Positions 1-12,480 of a stretch of 64,000 bases of DNA are shown in pieces. This DNA comes from Apricaphanius iberus (Eukaryota; Chordata; Actinopteri; Cyprinodontiformes; Aphaniidae): NCBI GenBank assembly GCA_028564705.1, contig JAPXFQ010000338.1:3038001-3102000 (forward strand), in the 5' to 3' direction. Below the pieces are notes generated by a model. That model was not told the origin of the DNA. It saw only the letters and a list, made by a program, of their open reading frames with translations, and did no database searches. Numbering within the stretch: the stretch's first letter is position 1; every line of letters starts with the position of its first letter. The position numbers were made by a program, and so were the translations under genes.

Positions 1-605
1 TGTAATAATGGACTCAGACCTGAACCTCCAGGGTCACATAAAGGCAATAACAAGGTCAGCCTTCTATCACCTGAAGAACATTTCTAGGATTAAAGGACTA
101 ATGTCACAGAAGGACTTTGAAAAACTGATCCATGCGTTTATCTTTAGTCGGATTTATTACTGCAACAGCGTCCTCACAGGTCTACCTAAAAAAGCAATCA
201 GACAACTGCAGCTGAACCAGAACGCTGCTACCCGTGTTCTCACTAGAACTAGGAAAGTAGAACACATCACCCCAGTTCTTAAGTCCTCACACTGGCTCCC
301 TGTACCTCAGAGAATAGATTTTAAAATACTCCTACTAGTTTATAAATCACTGAACGGTTTAGCACCAAAGTATGTTGGAGATCTGCTGTAACTATACTAA
401 CCCAGCAGACCACTCAGGTCCTCCAACTCGAGCTTATTTAACATTCCTAAAATTGGAACTAAACAAGGAGAGGCAGCTTTCAGCTTCTATGTTCCACAAA
501 TCTGGAACAAACTTCCAGAAGAATGCAAAAATGCTGAATCGTTAGGCTCTTTTAAATCAAAGATTAAAACTCTACTATTCAGAGCTGCCTTTGTGCCCTA
601 AATTG
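1..605 (+). mobile_element. LINE remnant: 3' end of reverse-transcriptase ORF (L2/CR1/Rex1 group)
   Basis: The frame from 8 to 391 contains AFIFSRIYYCNSVLTGLP, LQLNQNAATRVLT and HWLPVPQRIDFKILLLVYK, hallmarks of the region after the RT palm in fish Jockey-superfamily LINEs. After a stop and frameshift the same protein continues at about 460-600 (IWNKLPEECKNAESLGSFKS), so it is a dead copy. The 5' part lies left of the window. Confidence 0.85.
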
Positions 606-900
606 CGCTTTCTGATCACTATTTGATTCTCGTGGTTTAAGTTTTATTCTTATTTTTTTATTTCTGTTTTAATCTATTGTGTTTTATCTGTTTTTATTCT
701 ATATTGCATAAATTTGTGTTTTATCTCTTTTTAATCTATATTGCATAAATTTGTTCCTTACATCATCTTTTCTTATTTATTGATTGTGTCTATCTGTTAA
801 ACCTATATCTATCTGTTTTTCTCAAATCATGGTTCTGTAACCATGTATTTGGTTTGGTAAAAGTACTCTGACTTTTCCCTGCTACCTCAGTTACCGATGC
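606..900 (+). other. T-rich LINE 3' flank, no gene
   Basis: T-rich repeats of TTTTATCTGTTTTTATTCTATATTG type follow the LINE ORF; probably its 3' UTR. Confidence 0.4.
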
Positions 901-1062
901 CTGTCAATAATCAGATCAGTTGCTGGTTTCGGAGTGGATATTAACTCCTGCGGCTGGGAAGTAGTGTTACTTTTGGCCCCAATACTGCTCAAAATATGTA
1001 AGCCTTGGCTATTTTATTGTATATTTCTGCCTGCTCATGCAGGAGTTGTAGGCCATAAAACA

Positions 1063-1076
1063 CTGCCCCCTAGTGG
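1063..1076 (-). promoter_or_regulatory. CTCF-type motif in repeat
   Basis: CTGCCCCCTAGTGG; its reverse complement fits the CTCF consensus CCASYAGRKGGCRS at every position. Motif match only. Confidence 0.4.
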
Positions 1077-1185
1077 TTGTGTGGTGTAAACAATGAGAGG
1101 TGTAGAACTCAACCACCGGCAACCTGCCAAGGGTTTACTTCGCGTCTAGCTCAATGACTGCTGGAGATAGGAACTAAACCCCCAA

Positions 1186-2518
1186 ACACCATTGCCCCAT
1201 TTCCAGTAGGGCCTGTACGGTACAGTATGAAAGGGTCTGTACGGCCTGGAACGGGAAGGTGGTGTTGCATTACCATCTCAAAAGAACTGTAGTGGGCGAG
1301 GACATGGGCGGGTTTAGCTTAACAAAAGCTCCAGCAAAATGCAGTCACAACAAAAGCTCCAGGGAAAATGATCTATCTTCTGTTGTTGAGGATTAAATTT
1401 TTGGAAAAAATATATTTTTTTTTAAAACCAACTTAAGCTTCCACAGCTCTGAGTGATGTCAATCTAGCCATCTTGCTTTACAGGGATACTTTCCAGTTTG
1501 TTTTTAGTTGGACATTAAATTAATCAGTCAGCTCCAGGATAGGGAGATTGCAATCAAAGCAGGTTTTTGAAAATATTATTTTATCACTTACGATGTCTAA
1601 TAACGAAATAAAATCTGGCAGGAAAAAAATTCTTAAAATCTGAAATCAGATTTGGTATTAAGAAAAATCAGCGATTTTATTTTTAAGCCACATCACCCTG
1701 TTCTACTTCCAAGTATTTCTGTAAATATTCACCCTCTATTCTGAACATTTAATCCTGTAAAATAAGAGGGGTTTGGCCCTTGTTTAATATGTTAGTCATG
1801 GGAATCATATTTTGACACAAAAATAAATAGACCAAATACTGCATTGAAAAATCTCAAATTAAAAGTACTTTTCTGCCATTAAAATTGTGTTTTTGGTTTC
1901 ATTTATTAAAATACAAAACCTAAAACAAACCTAAAACAATTTAAAAATAAAAAATATATATATATTTTTTAAATCTAGAAAAATGTGTTTTTTCTGAAAC
2001 CAGGAAGAATATCTGTGAACCTGAGCCTACTTTGAAAAAGACTTTAAGCACCACAGTAGCAGGACATGAACCTGGACCTATTGAAGAGGAGTCACCAACA
2101 CTAACCATTCAGCAAACATGACAACATGATGCAATTCTTGGATTCAGTATTATATATACTTACAAGATCCCCACGTTGTTTGAAACTTATATAATTAAAT
2201 ATTTTTAGGCTGCTTGCAGTTAACTGCAGTGTGCTACTCATTTGAAACTTTTAACAATAGCTTACTCTGAGACAAAAAAACAACTCTAGATCAATCAGCG
2301 ACTACTGCTGCTGCGTAGGAGTGAGAGGGATATCATCTTACCAGACCAATCAGTCTATAGGTGGGCATTTCGGGACACTTTGGCACGCTTGGAACCAAGG
2401 CAGAGGTAGTCCGAAAAAAAGGGGTCGGTGGGGTTGGCTTGGAACAGATGCAGGTAACGGAAACACGCCAAAGCGTCCTGTTCCGTACCATACTGGCACT
2501 AGTGGAAATGGGGAAAAT
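1186..2518. mobile_element. TIR element (hAT/MITE-like), about 1.3 kb
   Basis: Long imperfect terminal inverted repeats: CCCCATTTCCAGTAGGGCCT near 1194 pairs with the reverse complement of the stretch at about 2480-2516 (GGCACTAGTGGAAATGGGG). It holds no transposase frame. A related element lies at about 47.89-49.34 kb, sharing the TTACCAGACCAATCAGTCTA / TTACCGGACTCAGACCAATC block. Confidence 0.6.
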
Positions 2519-2529
2519 GTGAGCTTATG

Positions 2530-3660
2530 CATTACAAACAATAGACAAACGAACGATGCATTTAACAAATTTCATAGATCAGCAGCTGAAGTTGAATCAC
2601 TCAGATTTATTGCCAATGTGTGTGTGAGCAGAGTCTTTATCCATTTACCTATTTCCCTGTAAAATATATTTTTCTTTAAATTAACTGTAATGATACAGAT
2701 GTACATGTAGGATTCCTTCCTTCCTTCCTTCCTTCCTTCCTTCCTTCCTTCCTTCGTGTCTCTTTTTTTAGTCTTTTACCATGCCCTGGTGTAAGTCTTA
2801 ATCTTGCCTTGTGTCTCTCTACCTATTTCCCTTCCTCCATTTGTATTGTATTTCCCTATGTCCTTCATTCCTCCTTTGTGCTCAATTGCTCCTTTTTTCA
2901 TTTCTTCAATTTTTTCCATAGTTTTTAATTTCTTAACCATTGCTAACTTGGTGACATGGGGAAATAGAGAACAAGTTATAAGTAGACCTTGTAAAACAAA
3001 TGATTTATCATATGTCACACAGCAGAGTTTATGCATGTATGCATATCAAACATGAAGGACAATGGCCCCTGTGAACCAGGGTTAAGAAACAATATACTAA
3101 AACATGTGATTAATTATTGTTAATGTTCACATGCTTACCTTGAGTTTTAACATAAGTGGTTCCAGTTCAAGGGGTCCTGGTGAAAATTTTTAAATGTTTT
3201 GAAACATTGCTCAGTGAAGCCCCTTTTTAAATAAACCTTGAGCCCCCTTTCCTTTATAAGTCTTCATGTTCCTGCATAAAAGTGGGTGTGGGCATCACTG
3301 ACTGCAAGTCAACCATTCGGAGCTTTTACAAGCTGAGATACAGGTACCACTTACACAAGGACAAAATTCTTAGGAAACCTATTCAGTTGTTTTGTCTCGC
3401 CCATTCTCGCTTCTCTAGGCAAACAGCCAAGCCCGTTTTAAGATGTGTGCTGTCAAGAAAGCTGGGAAACAGAATCTGTCTGTTATCAGTTCCAAATTAT
3501 ATGTAAAAAAATGTGCCTTCACTCTTTCCAGTAAGTTATCCTGATTCTGACATATAAATCAAGCACCAACATCTAAAAATTGGCACCACTTTAGGCCTTG
3601 ACTTTTTGCAGATCCTAGATTTGCTTTGTTAACCCTTGAAGACAAGGATAAAACTGTATG
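2530..3660. other. Intergenic, no gene seen; includes TTCC microsatellite
   Basis: Low-complexity and AT-rich sequence. TTCC repeats lie at 2717-2756. Short open frames have no recognisable content. Confidence 0.5.
2717..2756. repeat. (TTCC)n microsatellite
   Basis: About ten uninterrupted TTCC units. Confidence 0.95.
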
Positions 3661-3668
3661 TTGTATAA

Positions 3669-3850
3669 ATACAAGAGCTGTCAAACAATTACAATTTTTA
3701 ATCTAATTAATCACTGCATAATGTGAATTAATCAAAATTAAACAGGATTAATTAGCATTCCGAAATATGACGAAAAATCTACACAAAAAAATTTGGTTTA
3801 AAATGACAAATCCAGATGACGTTGATCTTATATAAATGAAATAAAGGTGA
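3669..3850. repeat. Dispersed repeat, AGCTGTCAAACAATTA family
   Basis: GAGCTGTCAAACAATTACAA followed by AATCTAATTAATCACTGC; related copies lie at about 27.13 kb and 61.28-61.97 kb. A nonautonomous DNA element is likely. Confidence 0.6.
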
Positions 3851-3989
3851 CCTAAATTGATTTCTTTTATTTTTATTCAACAATCACATTCACTCTTGAT
3901 AATTTTAACCTATAGGCAAACTTAACTGGCTGACATTTTCTCTATTTAAAGATGACCGTTTCAGAATGGTATTCTGTCACCCCAGTCGT

Positions 3990-5000
3990 TTCCTCCCCAT
4001 CCCCAGACGCCTCTGGCTACCTGCTCCATTATTATTCCACTCACGTAGGGTCTTTGGGCGTGGGCACGTCACTGGTGTGCGGGGAGGGGTTTCTGTCTTC
4101 GCTGCCCGGTGGCGGCCTTGGTCCCCATTTTACTGTACAACTTAGACACTTTCACTTATAACATTTTCATGAGACACACATGTAGGGACCTTGTGGTGGG
4201 CACGCTTTTTGGCTACAGAGGCGGAGCCCTTTAAAGTGCCTTGTCTCTGGTGCAGGTGCCCACTGCTTAACTACATCTAGACACTGAGGGCCCAGGGTGG
4301 GAGATGGGGGTGCCTGGCAGCATTCCCATGCCCCACACCTCTGTTTTAAGTGCACATAAGAACAACACACAATAGCATATTTGAGCAGGAGGAGAGAGGC
4401 TAGGGGTCTTCCCATGCCCCTGTTCTTTCGACAATCATGGGCTGGGGTCCGGGAAGTATATCAGGCCGTCTGGTTGGGGACCTGGGCTGGTGGGCTACTC
4501 TTGCTGTGGTGGGGGCTTTTGCGGTCTGCTTTTCCCCATCTTAGTGGGCAGGGGGTTTGTCTCCCAATTGCAGGCATAGGTTGCTCTATTGGGCCATCAG
4601 TGCCTGGACCTGGGAGTATAGAGTATATATGGGGCGTATGAATGAGTGTAGAGCATCCATTCTTGGGTGTCCTGATGTGATGGTATCAATGTGTGTGTGT
4701 AAGAGGGAGGGTACGTGTGATTGTGTCTGTGTGTCTCTGTCTACTTGTCAGTGTGGGTCTTCGGCTGCCTTCTTGCCCGGCGCATCTCAGGCCCCACATC
4801 CAGGAGGGGCCTTTTTCCCCTCCGTCACTCTCCGCCGGGGAGTGATGCCCCTGCCTGCTGGCTCTCGATGTCTGGGGCCGGGGATCTGGATGCACTCTGG
4901 CTTGCATGCCTGGCTGGTCCTGGGTGGGCCGGTGTGTCGGGCAGCAGAGGTCATCCTTGGGTTGGTTGGGGGTGCCAATTTTGAATAGAAGGTTGAAACA
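3990..5000 (+). mobile_element. GC-rich retroposon fragment
   Basis: An abrupt GC- and TG-rich island in AT-rich surroundings, like the copies at 5.72-6.07 and 15.14-16.33 kb in composition and phrasing. Its open frames on both strands are by-products of low stop frequency in GC-rich DNA. Membership in the same family is inferred, not aligned. Confidence 0.4.
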
Positions 5001-5135
5001 TTTTAAATAAAGAGGTGAGAGAGAGTCCTTCATTTTCTTGGAGGTTTATTTACTTGAGTTTGATCAAACACAAGGAGACATAGAGTTACAGAGTGTCGTC
5101 AGGAATCTGTGTAAGCTGAACCTGCTTCCCGCTAA

Positions 5136-5430
5136 GTGACAGAGCATTTTAATGATTCTGGCTCAGGAGTTGGGTGTTCGTTTTGTGATCGGAAGGTTGC
5201 TAGTTCGAGCCCCGGCTCTGACAGTCTAAGTCGTTGTGTCCTTGGGACACTTCACCCGTTGCCTACTGGTGGTGGTCGGAGGGCCCGGTGGCGCCTGTGT
5301 TCGGCAGCCTTGCCAGGTGCTGGCTACAACGTGGCTACAACGTAGCTTGCCATCACCAGTGTGTGAATGTGTGTGTGGATGGGTGAATGACTGAACGGAA
5401 AAAGCGCTATACAAATGCAGGCCATCTATT
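5136..5430 (+). mobile_element. tRNA-derived SINE, copy 1
   Basis: Box A-like TGGCTCAGGAGTTGGG and box B-like GCTAGTTCGAGCCCC, then the conserved body CACTTCACCCGTTGCCTACT and tail AAAGCGCTATACAAATGC. The same family recurs at 28.17 kb (-) and 40.07 kb (+). Confidence 0.8.
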
Positions 5431-5722
5431 CCCTTTCCATCTATAAACAAGACTCTCTGACGAAGTTCCCCAGACACCCAGGCGCCCTGACTGGATAAGT
5501 CCAGTTCAGTCCACATCAGCATTTTTAAGGGCTGCGAGGGTCGTTTCCATAGGAACGCAGATGTAGGACTATTACTAACATATCTATGTGACGTAATCTA
5601 CATCATACAGTATGTTTAAGCAAAACTAATAACCTAAATACAGAATCTAATACAGTCACTATGAGCATTGTGAATACACAGAACAGTTCATTCCTAATAA
5701 ATATCTCAATATACATTTTTCA

Positions 5723-6072
5723 GTGTCATTCGGTGGATCGACAGGGGTCGGCTCTGGTGCCCCGACCTGCTGTTGGTTCTGTGGGTTCCGCTGCCTGGTC
5801 AGTTCATTTGGGTGTCTGGGCTTGGTTGAGTCCCTGGTCTCGGCGCTCTGCAGGGGGCGGGATCTGGACTTGGGAGCTGGTAGATCTGGTTGTCTAGGCG
5901 CTGGCTGGGCGTGGACTGGAGAGGGCGTACATCCGCTGTGGCTGTTACTGTTGCTCCCTGGTGTGTGTGTGTGTGTGGGGGGGTTGTTAGCATTGTGTGG
6001 GTTGGCCCGGGGTGGCTGTGGCATGTGTCGTCCGTCGGCTGGCTGCACTTCCCTGCCCCCTGTGATTTGCAA
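5723..6072 (+). mobile_element. GC-rich retroposon fragment, related to the 15.14 kb copy
   Basis: GGGGGCGGGATCTGG and GGGCGTACATCCGCTGTGGC match the 15.18-15.26 kb region; TG repeats at about 5961-5984. It is truncated at both ends. Confidence 0.65.
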
Positions 6073-6458
6073 TTACAGCAACTTTGATTGCTGTGAAAAA
6101 TTCTGGCTTTCAAGTTATTGTTGGCTTCTCTTTTAACTAGGCTCAAAGCAATACACAGTTAAGCTTGAGTATATACACCATTAATGACTGTTGATGCAGA
6201 GTCCACATGTACTAAGGATTGTATTGGAAGCACTTTGTCATGTAGTAAGCTAATTTTTGCCCAACCCCTGTCTTTCATATTAAATATTGATTGTACGGTC
6301 TACATTTGATTTATTATCCACACATGTATGCTACATTTATGCGTTTTTTCGGGGTCCCCCACCCTTTCATCTTACTGGTAGCAAGTTGTGGAACATCAGG
6401 GTGGATGACTGAAATAACCAAGAATTTTGACATGAATGTTATCTGCATACATTCCGAT

Positions 6459-6889
6459 TTAAAGGCACAGTGTGTAATTTTTGGCCAGTAGGGGGCAGTG
6501 CATACCTAAATTATAACAAGCATGTGGTATCTGTGTCTTTGAGTAAGAGCACATCAGTCTCTCTTCCATAGCTTGGAACTAGTGACGAGGTAAAAATGAA
6601 TTTATGGCAAAACTTTTTTGCATTTTGAGGGGAAATCAATGTTTTAATAGCAGGCGTGTTCCGTGCGCTTTGTCCGTCCGCGCACTGGTAGAAGTAAAGA
6701 CGTCATCTAATATGGATTTCCCCCGAAAAGAGGACCCGTGCCTATGTATTTTTAAACTGATTTTTAAAGCCATATTTTACAATATCGCCAATATTATGCA
6801 ATTAATGTGCTTCAGGTAATTATTATTACATAATATTTAAATGGCTATTTTCAAAGATGTACTGCAAAAACTACACACTGTAACTTTAA
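6459..6889. mobile_element. MITE with TTAA flanks (piggyBac-like)
   Basis: TTAA AGGCACAGTGTGTAAT at the left and the inverted ACACACTGTAACT TTAA at the right. The TTAA target duplication is the piggyBac signature. It contains a CTCF-like motif at 6485-6498. There is no transposase. Confidence 0.75.
6485..6498 (+). promoter_or_regulatory. CTCF-type motif in TTAA-flanked MITE
   Basis: CCAGTAGGGGGCAG fits CCASYAGRKGGCRS at every position. Confidence 0.4.
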
Positions 6890-7699
6890 CAAAGAGACAA
6901 CGTGAACTTTAGCAATAATTTAGCTTCGTCTAACAAAGACTGTGGTCTGAAATCACGGAAAAAAAAAAAAAAGGGAATTAGTGGCTACCCTCGGTGTAGC
7001 GCGTTTCTGAGACCGCTGTGTGTGCCCTAAGGTATCTATCACACATCCGCAGTATGACACAAATAAAACAAAATAATTCCCTACAATCAGATAACTTTGC
7101 TTATTACTAAAGGACGAACACTACCACGGTCATGAAAGTGACACAAACAATAAAGTTCACAATTTACTCGTAAATAGAAACACAGCACAGAAACTTCACA
7201 GAGCGCTCAAATCACACAGATCAATAAAATTGAGAACAGGTATGCATCAGACTACAAATAATTCATGATTAATTCCACCCAGATTGTAAAATAAATTGAA
7301 ACAGTCTTATTGTCTTTTGGAAAGTCGTCCAGGTAAAAAAACAAAAAAAAGATATACCGCGTTCTTGATTGCGACGGAAAAACGCGGAGCTGGACAACAG
7401 AGCGCAAAAAGGGGATGAAAAACATTTTTAAAAAGAGAAGGGAAGCTTCAGAAACGAAGACTAGTGGAATGCAAAAATACCTTTGGTGGCCACTCAGAGC
7501 TAACGAAAGACTTAGTTGCAAAAAGGGGGAAATCCAAAAACATGTGTTAGGAAAAAAGGGAATCTCTTCTTTTGTAGACCCAGAGAACTTTCACCCACGA
7601 GAGCGAGTTTTGAAGAGGAGGAGGTTCCGCTATTCCAGAGATTTAACGCAAAGCGCCAGTGCTGTTCCCTCCTATTTTGTGCGGATGGTCCACTCACAC

Positions 7700-7830
7700 T
7701 GCCAGAACTGCAGCAGGTTTGATGGATTGACGCTCCTGCCAATCAGCTTGACAGGATCTCCAGAGTTCAGCTGATTTATAGGAGAGAGATAGGCAGACAA
7801 CTCTCCCATTGGTTATTGGAATGACCGAGA
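7700..7830 (-). promoter_or_regulatory. Promoter-like block (CCAAT and TATA) on the - strand, target unknown
   Basis: The - strand reads ATTCCAATAACCAATGGGAG and, about 30 bases later, CTCCTATAAATCAGC at about 7770-7784. A donor-like GGCAGT|GTGAGTGG follows near 7702. No coding exon is identified downstream, so this may be chance or belong to a repeat. Confidence 0.25.
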
Positions 7831-8514
7831 CCGCTGCTTATTGAAGTGCTGGCATCATATTTGTAGAGCCCTTTTGATATCATATCCACGGCTCAGACCC
7901 AATAAGTTTCATTTCTGTATTTATGTCTAAAAAGGCAGTTGGTTAATTGATTGAGGTTTAAAAAATCCCCTATTGTATAAGAATGTAACGAGAATGTGAG
8001 ATATGCTGTTTGTAGATGCTTTCCTGATCTTTTTTTAGCCTATATGTAATAGAATTGAATTTGTTAAAATATTTTCTAACAGTAATCCCTTACGATCCAT
8101 TGCATTACCAGGTTGTCAGTTGATTTTTTAAATGAGGCATGTAAACAGCTTTCTGTAAAAATAATGTCAAGCACTGGGTGTGCTCCATTACATAATTGTT
8201 GTGTTTTTTTATTATTGTGTTCATATATAGTGTTCAGGATGACATGGACCCTGTTTTCAGTGTGTGATCTCCTTCCATTAGGCTTCAAATGTGATGGAGT
8301 TCAGAATTCTTTCTGTCAGTCTTGGAGAGGATCCACCCACCTTTTTCAAGGCCTGCATTGTAAGTGACCTTTATTCTTCTTTACATCCTCTCATTTCTCC
8401 TCCCATTCCTTAGTTTCACCTATTTGCATCTTTTCCTGCAACTTTACTTCTGTTTTTCTCTACTTCACTCTATAGCTTCCCTCCTCTCTACCTACCATCC
8501 ATGTGAATATATAC

Positions 8515-8850
8515 CGTGGAAATATATAAATAAATACAATTGGAAATATATTTGTAAATAATTAATTAAATATGGAAAAAATAAATATAATCATAAATAA
8601 GATTGAAAATACATTTGTAAATAAATGAATATAGCAATAAATAAATATGGAAATAAAATAAATAAATAAATAAATACAATTGAAAATACATTTATAAATA
8701 AATGAACATGTGTGGAATTTAGTAATGTCATTACACATTCATTTATTTACATTTTTATTTTATTTAGTTATTTTTTACACATTTATTTATTTCCACATTT
8801 ATTTATTCATTGCTGTTTATTTACACATTTAGTTATTTATGACAGCCTAA
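8515..8850. repeat. AT-rich inverted repeat with AAAT units
   Basis: AATAAATAAATAAATACAAT-type runs at 8520-8700 are mirrored by TTATTTATTTCCACATTTAT-type runs at 8740-8840. This is a foldback or simple-repeat expansion without a gene. Confidence 0.6.
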
Positions 8851-9412
8851 ACATGTGAAGGTTCTCCAAAAACTGTACACTAAAATCAAAAATATTTATC
8901 TTTGTTACAGTATAAATTCACCCTTAGCATTATCTACAGAGAGATTGTTGTTACTTTGTTACTGCATTTTGGAGAAATAAATTCCTGAAAGTGACCCAAT
9001 CCTGGATTGGCATAATGCAGGTATTTGACATCATATTTCTACCAAAATTGAGTGTAACATTTAATCAATTCTGGAAATGGTATGGAAAAGTAGTAGGTAG
9101 CTCATAAATATATATATATACATATATATATGAATGCAGAATCTTTTGATAAAAAAGAAGTGTTTGTTCAGTATTCAAGAGCACTTTATATATCAGGACA
9201 GAAACAACCAAAACACAACACCCTGTGTCTGTCCCACAGTAAAAGACAACATGGAGAGGTGGAGAGGATTGTTCAGAAAAAAACCCCCCACTACAACTAC
9301 CAATAGCTTTGTTCCCCACTCGGAAAGACATACCTGCTCAGAGACCCTCAGTGAAAAAAGACACACCGAGTGGGGATGTGGACAAAGAAGCCGGGGCATA
9401 TTATAATACTGC

Positions 9413-9617
9413 TGGGGGGCGGGATGCCCCTGATCCCCGTGACCTCCGGGTCCTGTTCCGGGCCTGTCCTGGCGTAGCTGCTTTCCGGCGTAGCCCGTGG
9501 TAACAGGAGCTTACCAGCAACATTAGTGTTGTGTTCATTAATCCATGTTTGTGTGTAGTGAATATTACTAGATCTGCTTTGTTAGTGTTGTTCTTTCTTT
9601 CTTTCTTTTCTTTCTTT

Positions 9618-9691
<74 letters not shown>

Positions 9692-9912
9692 TTCTTATCT
9701 CAATTTCATGTCCATAACTTCAAGAAATTAAACCCACAGTAATCACTAATAAAGATTTCTCATACATATATATCAAGTGGAGTATTATAGCAGAGCTGTA
9801 ATGCTCTGCTTATGAAAGTAAATCTGTTGGGCTTGTACTTGGTACTCAGACACCAATTCTGAGTAGCAAACTGCTAGACAGGACACGTTAAAAAACAAAA
9901 AAAACTTTTATG
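9413..9912 (+). mobile_element. GC-rich retroposon, 5'-truncated copy with A-rich tail
   Basis: From ACCCACAGTAATCACTAATA to CTAGACAGGACACGT it parallels the 3' end of the 15.14 kb element and ends in an A-rich tail. Its centre has expanded into a TTTC microsatellite at 9592-9689. Confidence 0.75.
9592..9689. repeat. (TTTC)n microsatellite
   Basis: About 24 CTTT units, occasionally interrupted; it lies inside the retroposon copy. Confidence 0.95.
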
Positions 9913-9985
9913 TTCTATGAAGGTTTGAACTTTGAGAGCATTAAAACTGGTGAGAACTGTGAGTAAATGTTAACATATGTCTAAC

Positions 9986-10232
9986 CCGGGCTTTCCACTG
10001 GGCGTTTCAGCAGCACGTTACAGGAGCAGCGCGTTTTACTCACGTATTCTTCTGCTTCGCCCTTTCCACGGGGGGCGTCAGCAGCACATAGCAGCAGGGA
10101 ACCAGCTGTCACCAAGAGAGCCCGAAATCATGTGAGATCAGCAAAATCATGCATGGTTTCTTCAGTAAATGCAACAACAAGCAGGAAAAAGACTACAACA
10201 TGGTTTCAAAAGGTCTGTGTTTTAATAATATA

Positions 10233-10307
<75 letters not shown>

Positions 10308-10745
10308 CATTAATAAGTAGCATAAACTCACCATCTTGCCCCAAAACAGCAGAGACGTCACTCCAGGTTTTATCCTTCTTAAATTTTCCTTATAAAAACT
10401 TTGACTGGGGTCATATATGATTCAGTGCTTCTCTACTTCGATGATCAACCTTTCGTCATCCATGGTGTCACGCGAGTGACCCTCCCGCGATCTACTGACT
10501 TCTCACGGGGCCGCACAGATAGTATAGTAAAGCTACCGGAAAGAAGCACTTTGTTTTATTTTGAAAATTTCCAGATGCCAAGCTGTTTGAGTTCCTTTCT
10601 TCCCCTATCAAAAATGTCCAAATTTCCACGTTTCACAGACGTAGCACGTAGAAAATAGGACTGCCACGTATATTTAGAAAAGTGCTGTGACATGACGCTC
10701 CTGTGACGGGGCTAACTCGTGCTACTTTCGCCTCCTGTGGAAAGG
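9986..10745. mobile_element. TIR element containing a TA microsatellite
   Basis: GCTTTCCACTGGGCGTTTCA at the left pairs loosely with the inverted CGCCTCCTGTGGAAAGG at the right; the AGCAGCACG and AGTAGCACG blocks follow in the same order. No transposase is seen. Confidence 0.5.
10225..10306. repeat. (TA)n microsatellite
   Basis: An almost pure TA run of about 80 bases. Confidence 0.95.
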
Positions 10746-11721
10746 ATTATATTGATTACAGCGGTGGCTAACAGCCGTGTATGACGTGATGCTGCTGTAC
10801 CATGCTGCTGACTCGTCCGTTATAAAGGAGATGTGAGACACTTTTATAAAGCGTGTGGTGAGGCATTTTACAGGCGTAAAAAAATATATAGTAATTGTAA
10901 AAAAATAAAATTACTACTTTGCGGATTTCGCTTGTTGTGGGTTCTTTTGAGAATGTTTCCCCGCAATAAACGAAGGAGTGCTGTAGATGCAACAGCTTTT
11001 ACAGTAGATAAAAAATGATATATATATATAAGATATTAAATTCACAGTGATGTAAATACACTGAGAGATTTAACTGGCAAACTAATGTCAATGCATATCA
11101 ATGAGCCACCAGGGCTCCCAGCTGAACTCTTTACAGAAATCTAGGTTGGTTTTAAGCATAATGAACCCAGTATAGGGACACAGACTTTACAAAGTCTCAA
11201 CAAACATGATCATACAGTTTTCTGTGACCGTAGTATGGATTGATAAATACCTTAAGAACAGCCACATTAGAACCCGTTTAGCTAACAGTAGCCTAACTAC
11301 TTTAACTAGCTTACTGCGAATTTTATGCAGTAAAATAGGATAAAATTACATTGAAGTGTCTTAAATGATCCGATAATGCATTGACTTGCTACCAATAAAC
11401 AATAAAACTGTCAGCCATAACTTTTTAAGCAACGACCTTTGTTTTTTTAGTTTTATAGCAAAGAATGTCGACAAATTCAAGTCTGTACTCACCCGGGTGA
11501 AATGGTTGAGTAAGATGACGTCAGTGATGCTGATTTCACATGAAGGAAAAAGAAAATCCCAAAAATATTTTAAAGATAATCCCAAAGCAGTGCTTAATAC
11601 GTTTCTCTGCTTTATTTTATATTATTATTATTGTTAAATTAAAAAAAACCCAGAAATGTAAGGGCCTGACAATCAAGACTGGATGGTCAAATCACTGTAT
11701 GTATTCAGAGATACGGAGGAC

Positions 11722-12480
11722 TAAAGCTACATTTACACCGCCCCAAAACGGCAGCGTCAGTTGCAGCAAGATTACAAGTAAGGTCTGTGGTCAAGCACGT
11801 TAGAGGTCTGTCAGTCTCTGCGGTGCGTTGTATGTGTTGGCTCCGTCAACTTTTCATGCGTTACTTGTGTTGCAAGCGGCAACATAGCAAACGCAAGCAA
11901 CGCAGAAGTTCAGCTAGCTGAACTTTGGACGGACTTGACGCAGTGCAGCAACCAATTAGAGCGTCTCACTGTAGTGATGTCACTATACACGTATCTTGAA
12001 TGAACCGCGGGACGAGTGAAAACATTTTCAACAAACACAGATTTCAAAAACCAGAAATAACACTTACCGAAGACAGATGGACAAGCGCTCCTAAGGATGA
12101 ATAGAGAACTTGTAGTTAGTGTCCTGGTAGGAGATTTGAGCTCCGATTTGGCCCAGGAGGTCATCAAATTGGGCGCGGGACAGACGGAAATAGCACTGAA
12201 AGCGAACCTCATCCATAATCAGCTCCTGGAGCAAATGGTTATACTCCCCAAACTCAGAACGTATCTGAAGAATGGACACTGATGCACCCGATGTTGACAT
12301 TGTCTAACTTTATCTAGCAAATAAAGCCAAGCCACTCTCTTGTTACGATTCGCCATAGTTCAGAACGCCCTCTTTTTTGCTCTGAAGCAAGCACTGGAAC
12401 CGAAAAGTACATGCGTCAAACTGAATGCGTTGAGTCCGTTGCCTGACGCAGACAAACTGTGCAGTGTGAATGCAGCATAA
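11722..12480 (-). mobile_element. PIF/Harbinger element, internally deleted
   Basis: It is flanked by TAA (11722-11724 and 12478-12480), the 3-bp Harbinger target. The termini AGCTACATTTACACCGC and (inverted) TGCTGCATTCACACTGC agree at 13 of 17 bases. The - strand frame 12300-12091 encodes the transposase N-terminus, including FRLSRAQFDDLLGQIGAQI and QDTNYKFSIHP, then a stop where ERLSICLR should follow, and a splice donor CG|GTAAGTG. The catalytic part is missing. Confidence 0.85.

Noticed and set aside
4557..5033. 143-codon and neighbouring frames on both strands
   Set aside because: Same GC-rich repeat composition, conflicting overlapping frames, no recognisable protein.
5659..6136. 137-codon frames on both strands
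   Set aside because: Located in the truncated GC-rich retroposon with TG repeats; no homology recognised.
7415..7774. 119-codon + strand frame rich in Lys and Arg
   Set aside because: No domain, no splice or promoter support on the + strand; it overlaps the promoter-like block of the other strand.
9531..9731. Phe/Leu/Ser-repeat frame resembling a membrane protein
   Set aside because: It is the translation of a TTTC microsatellite.
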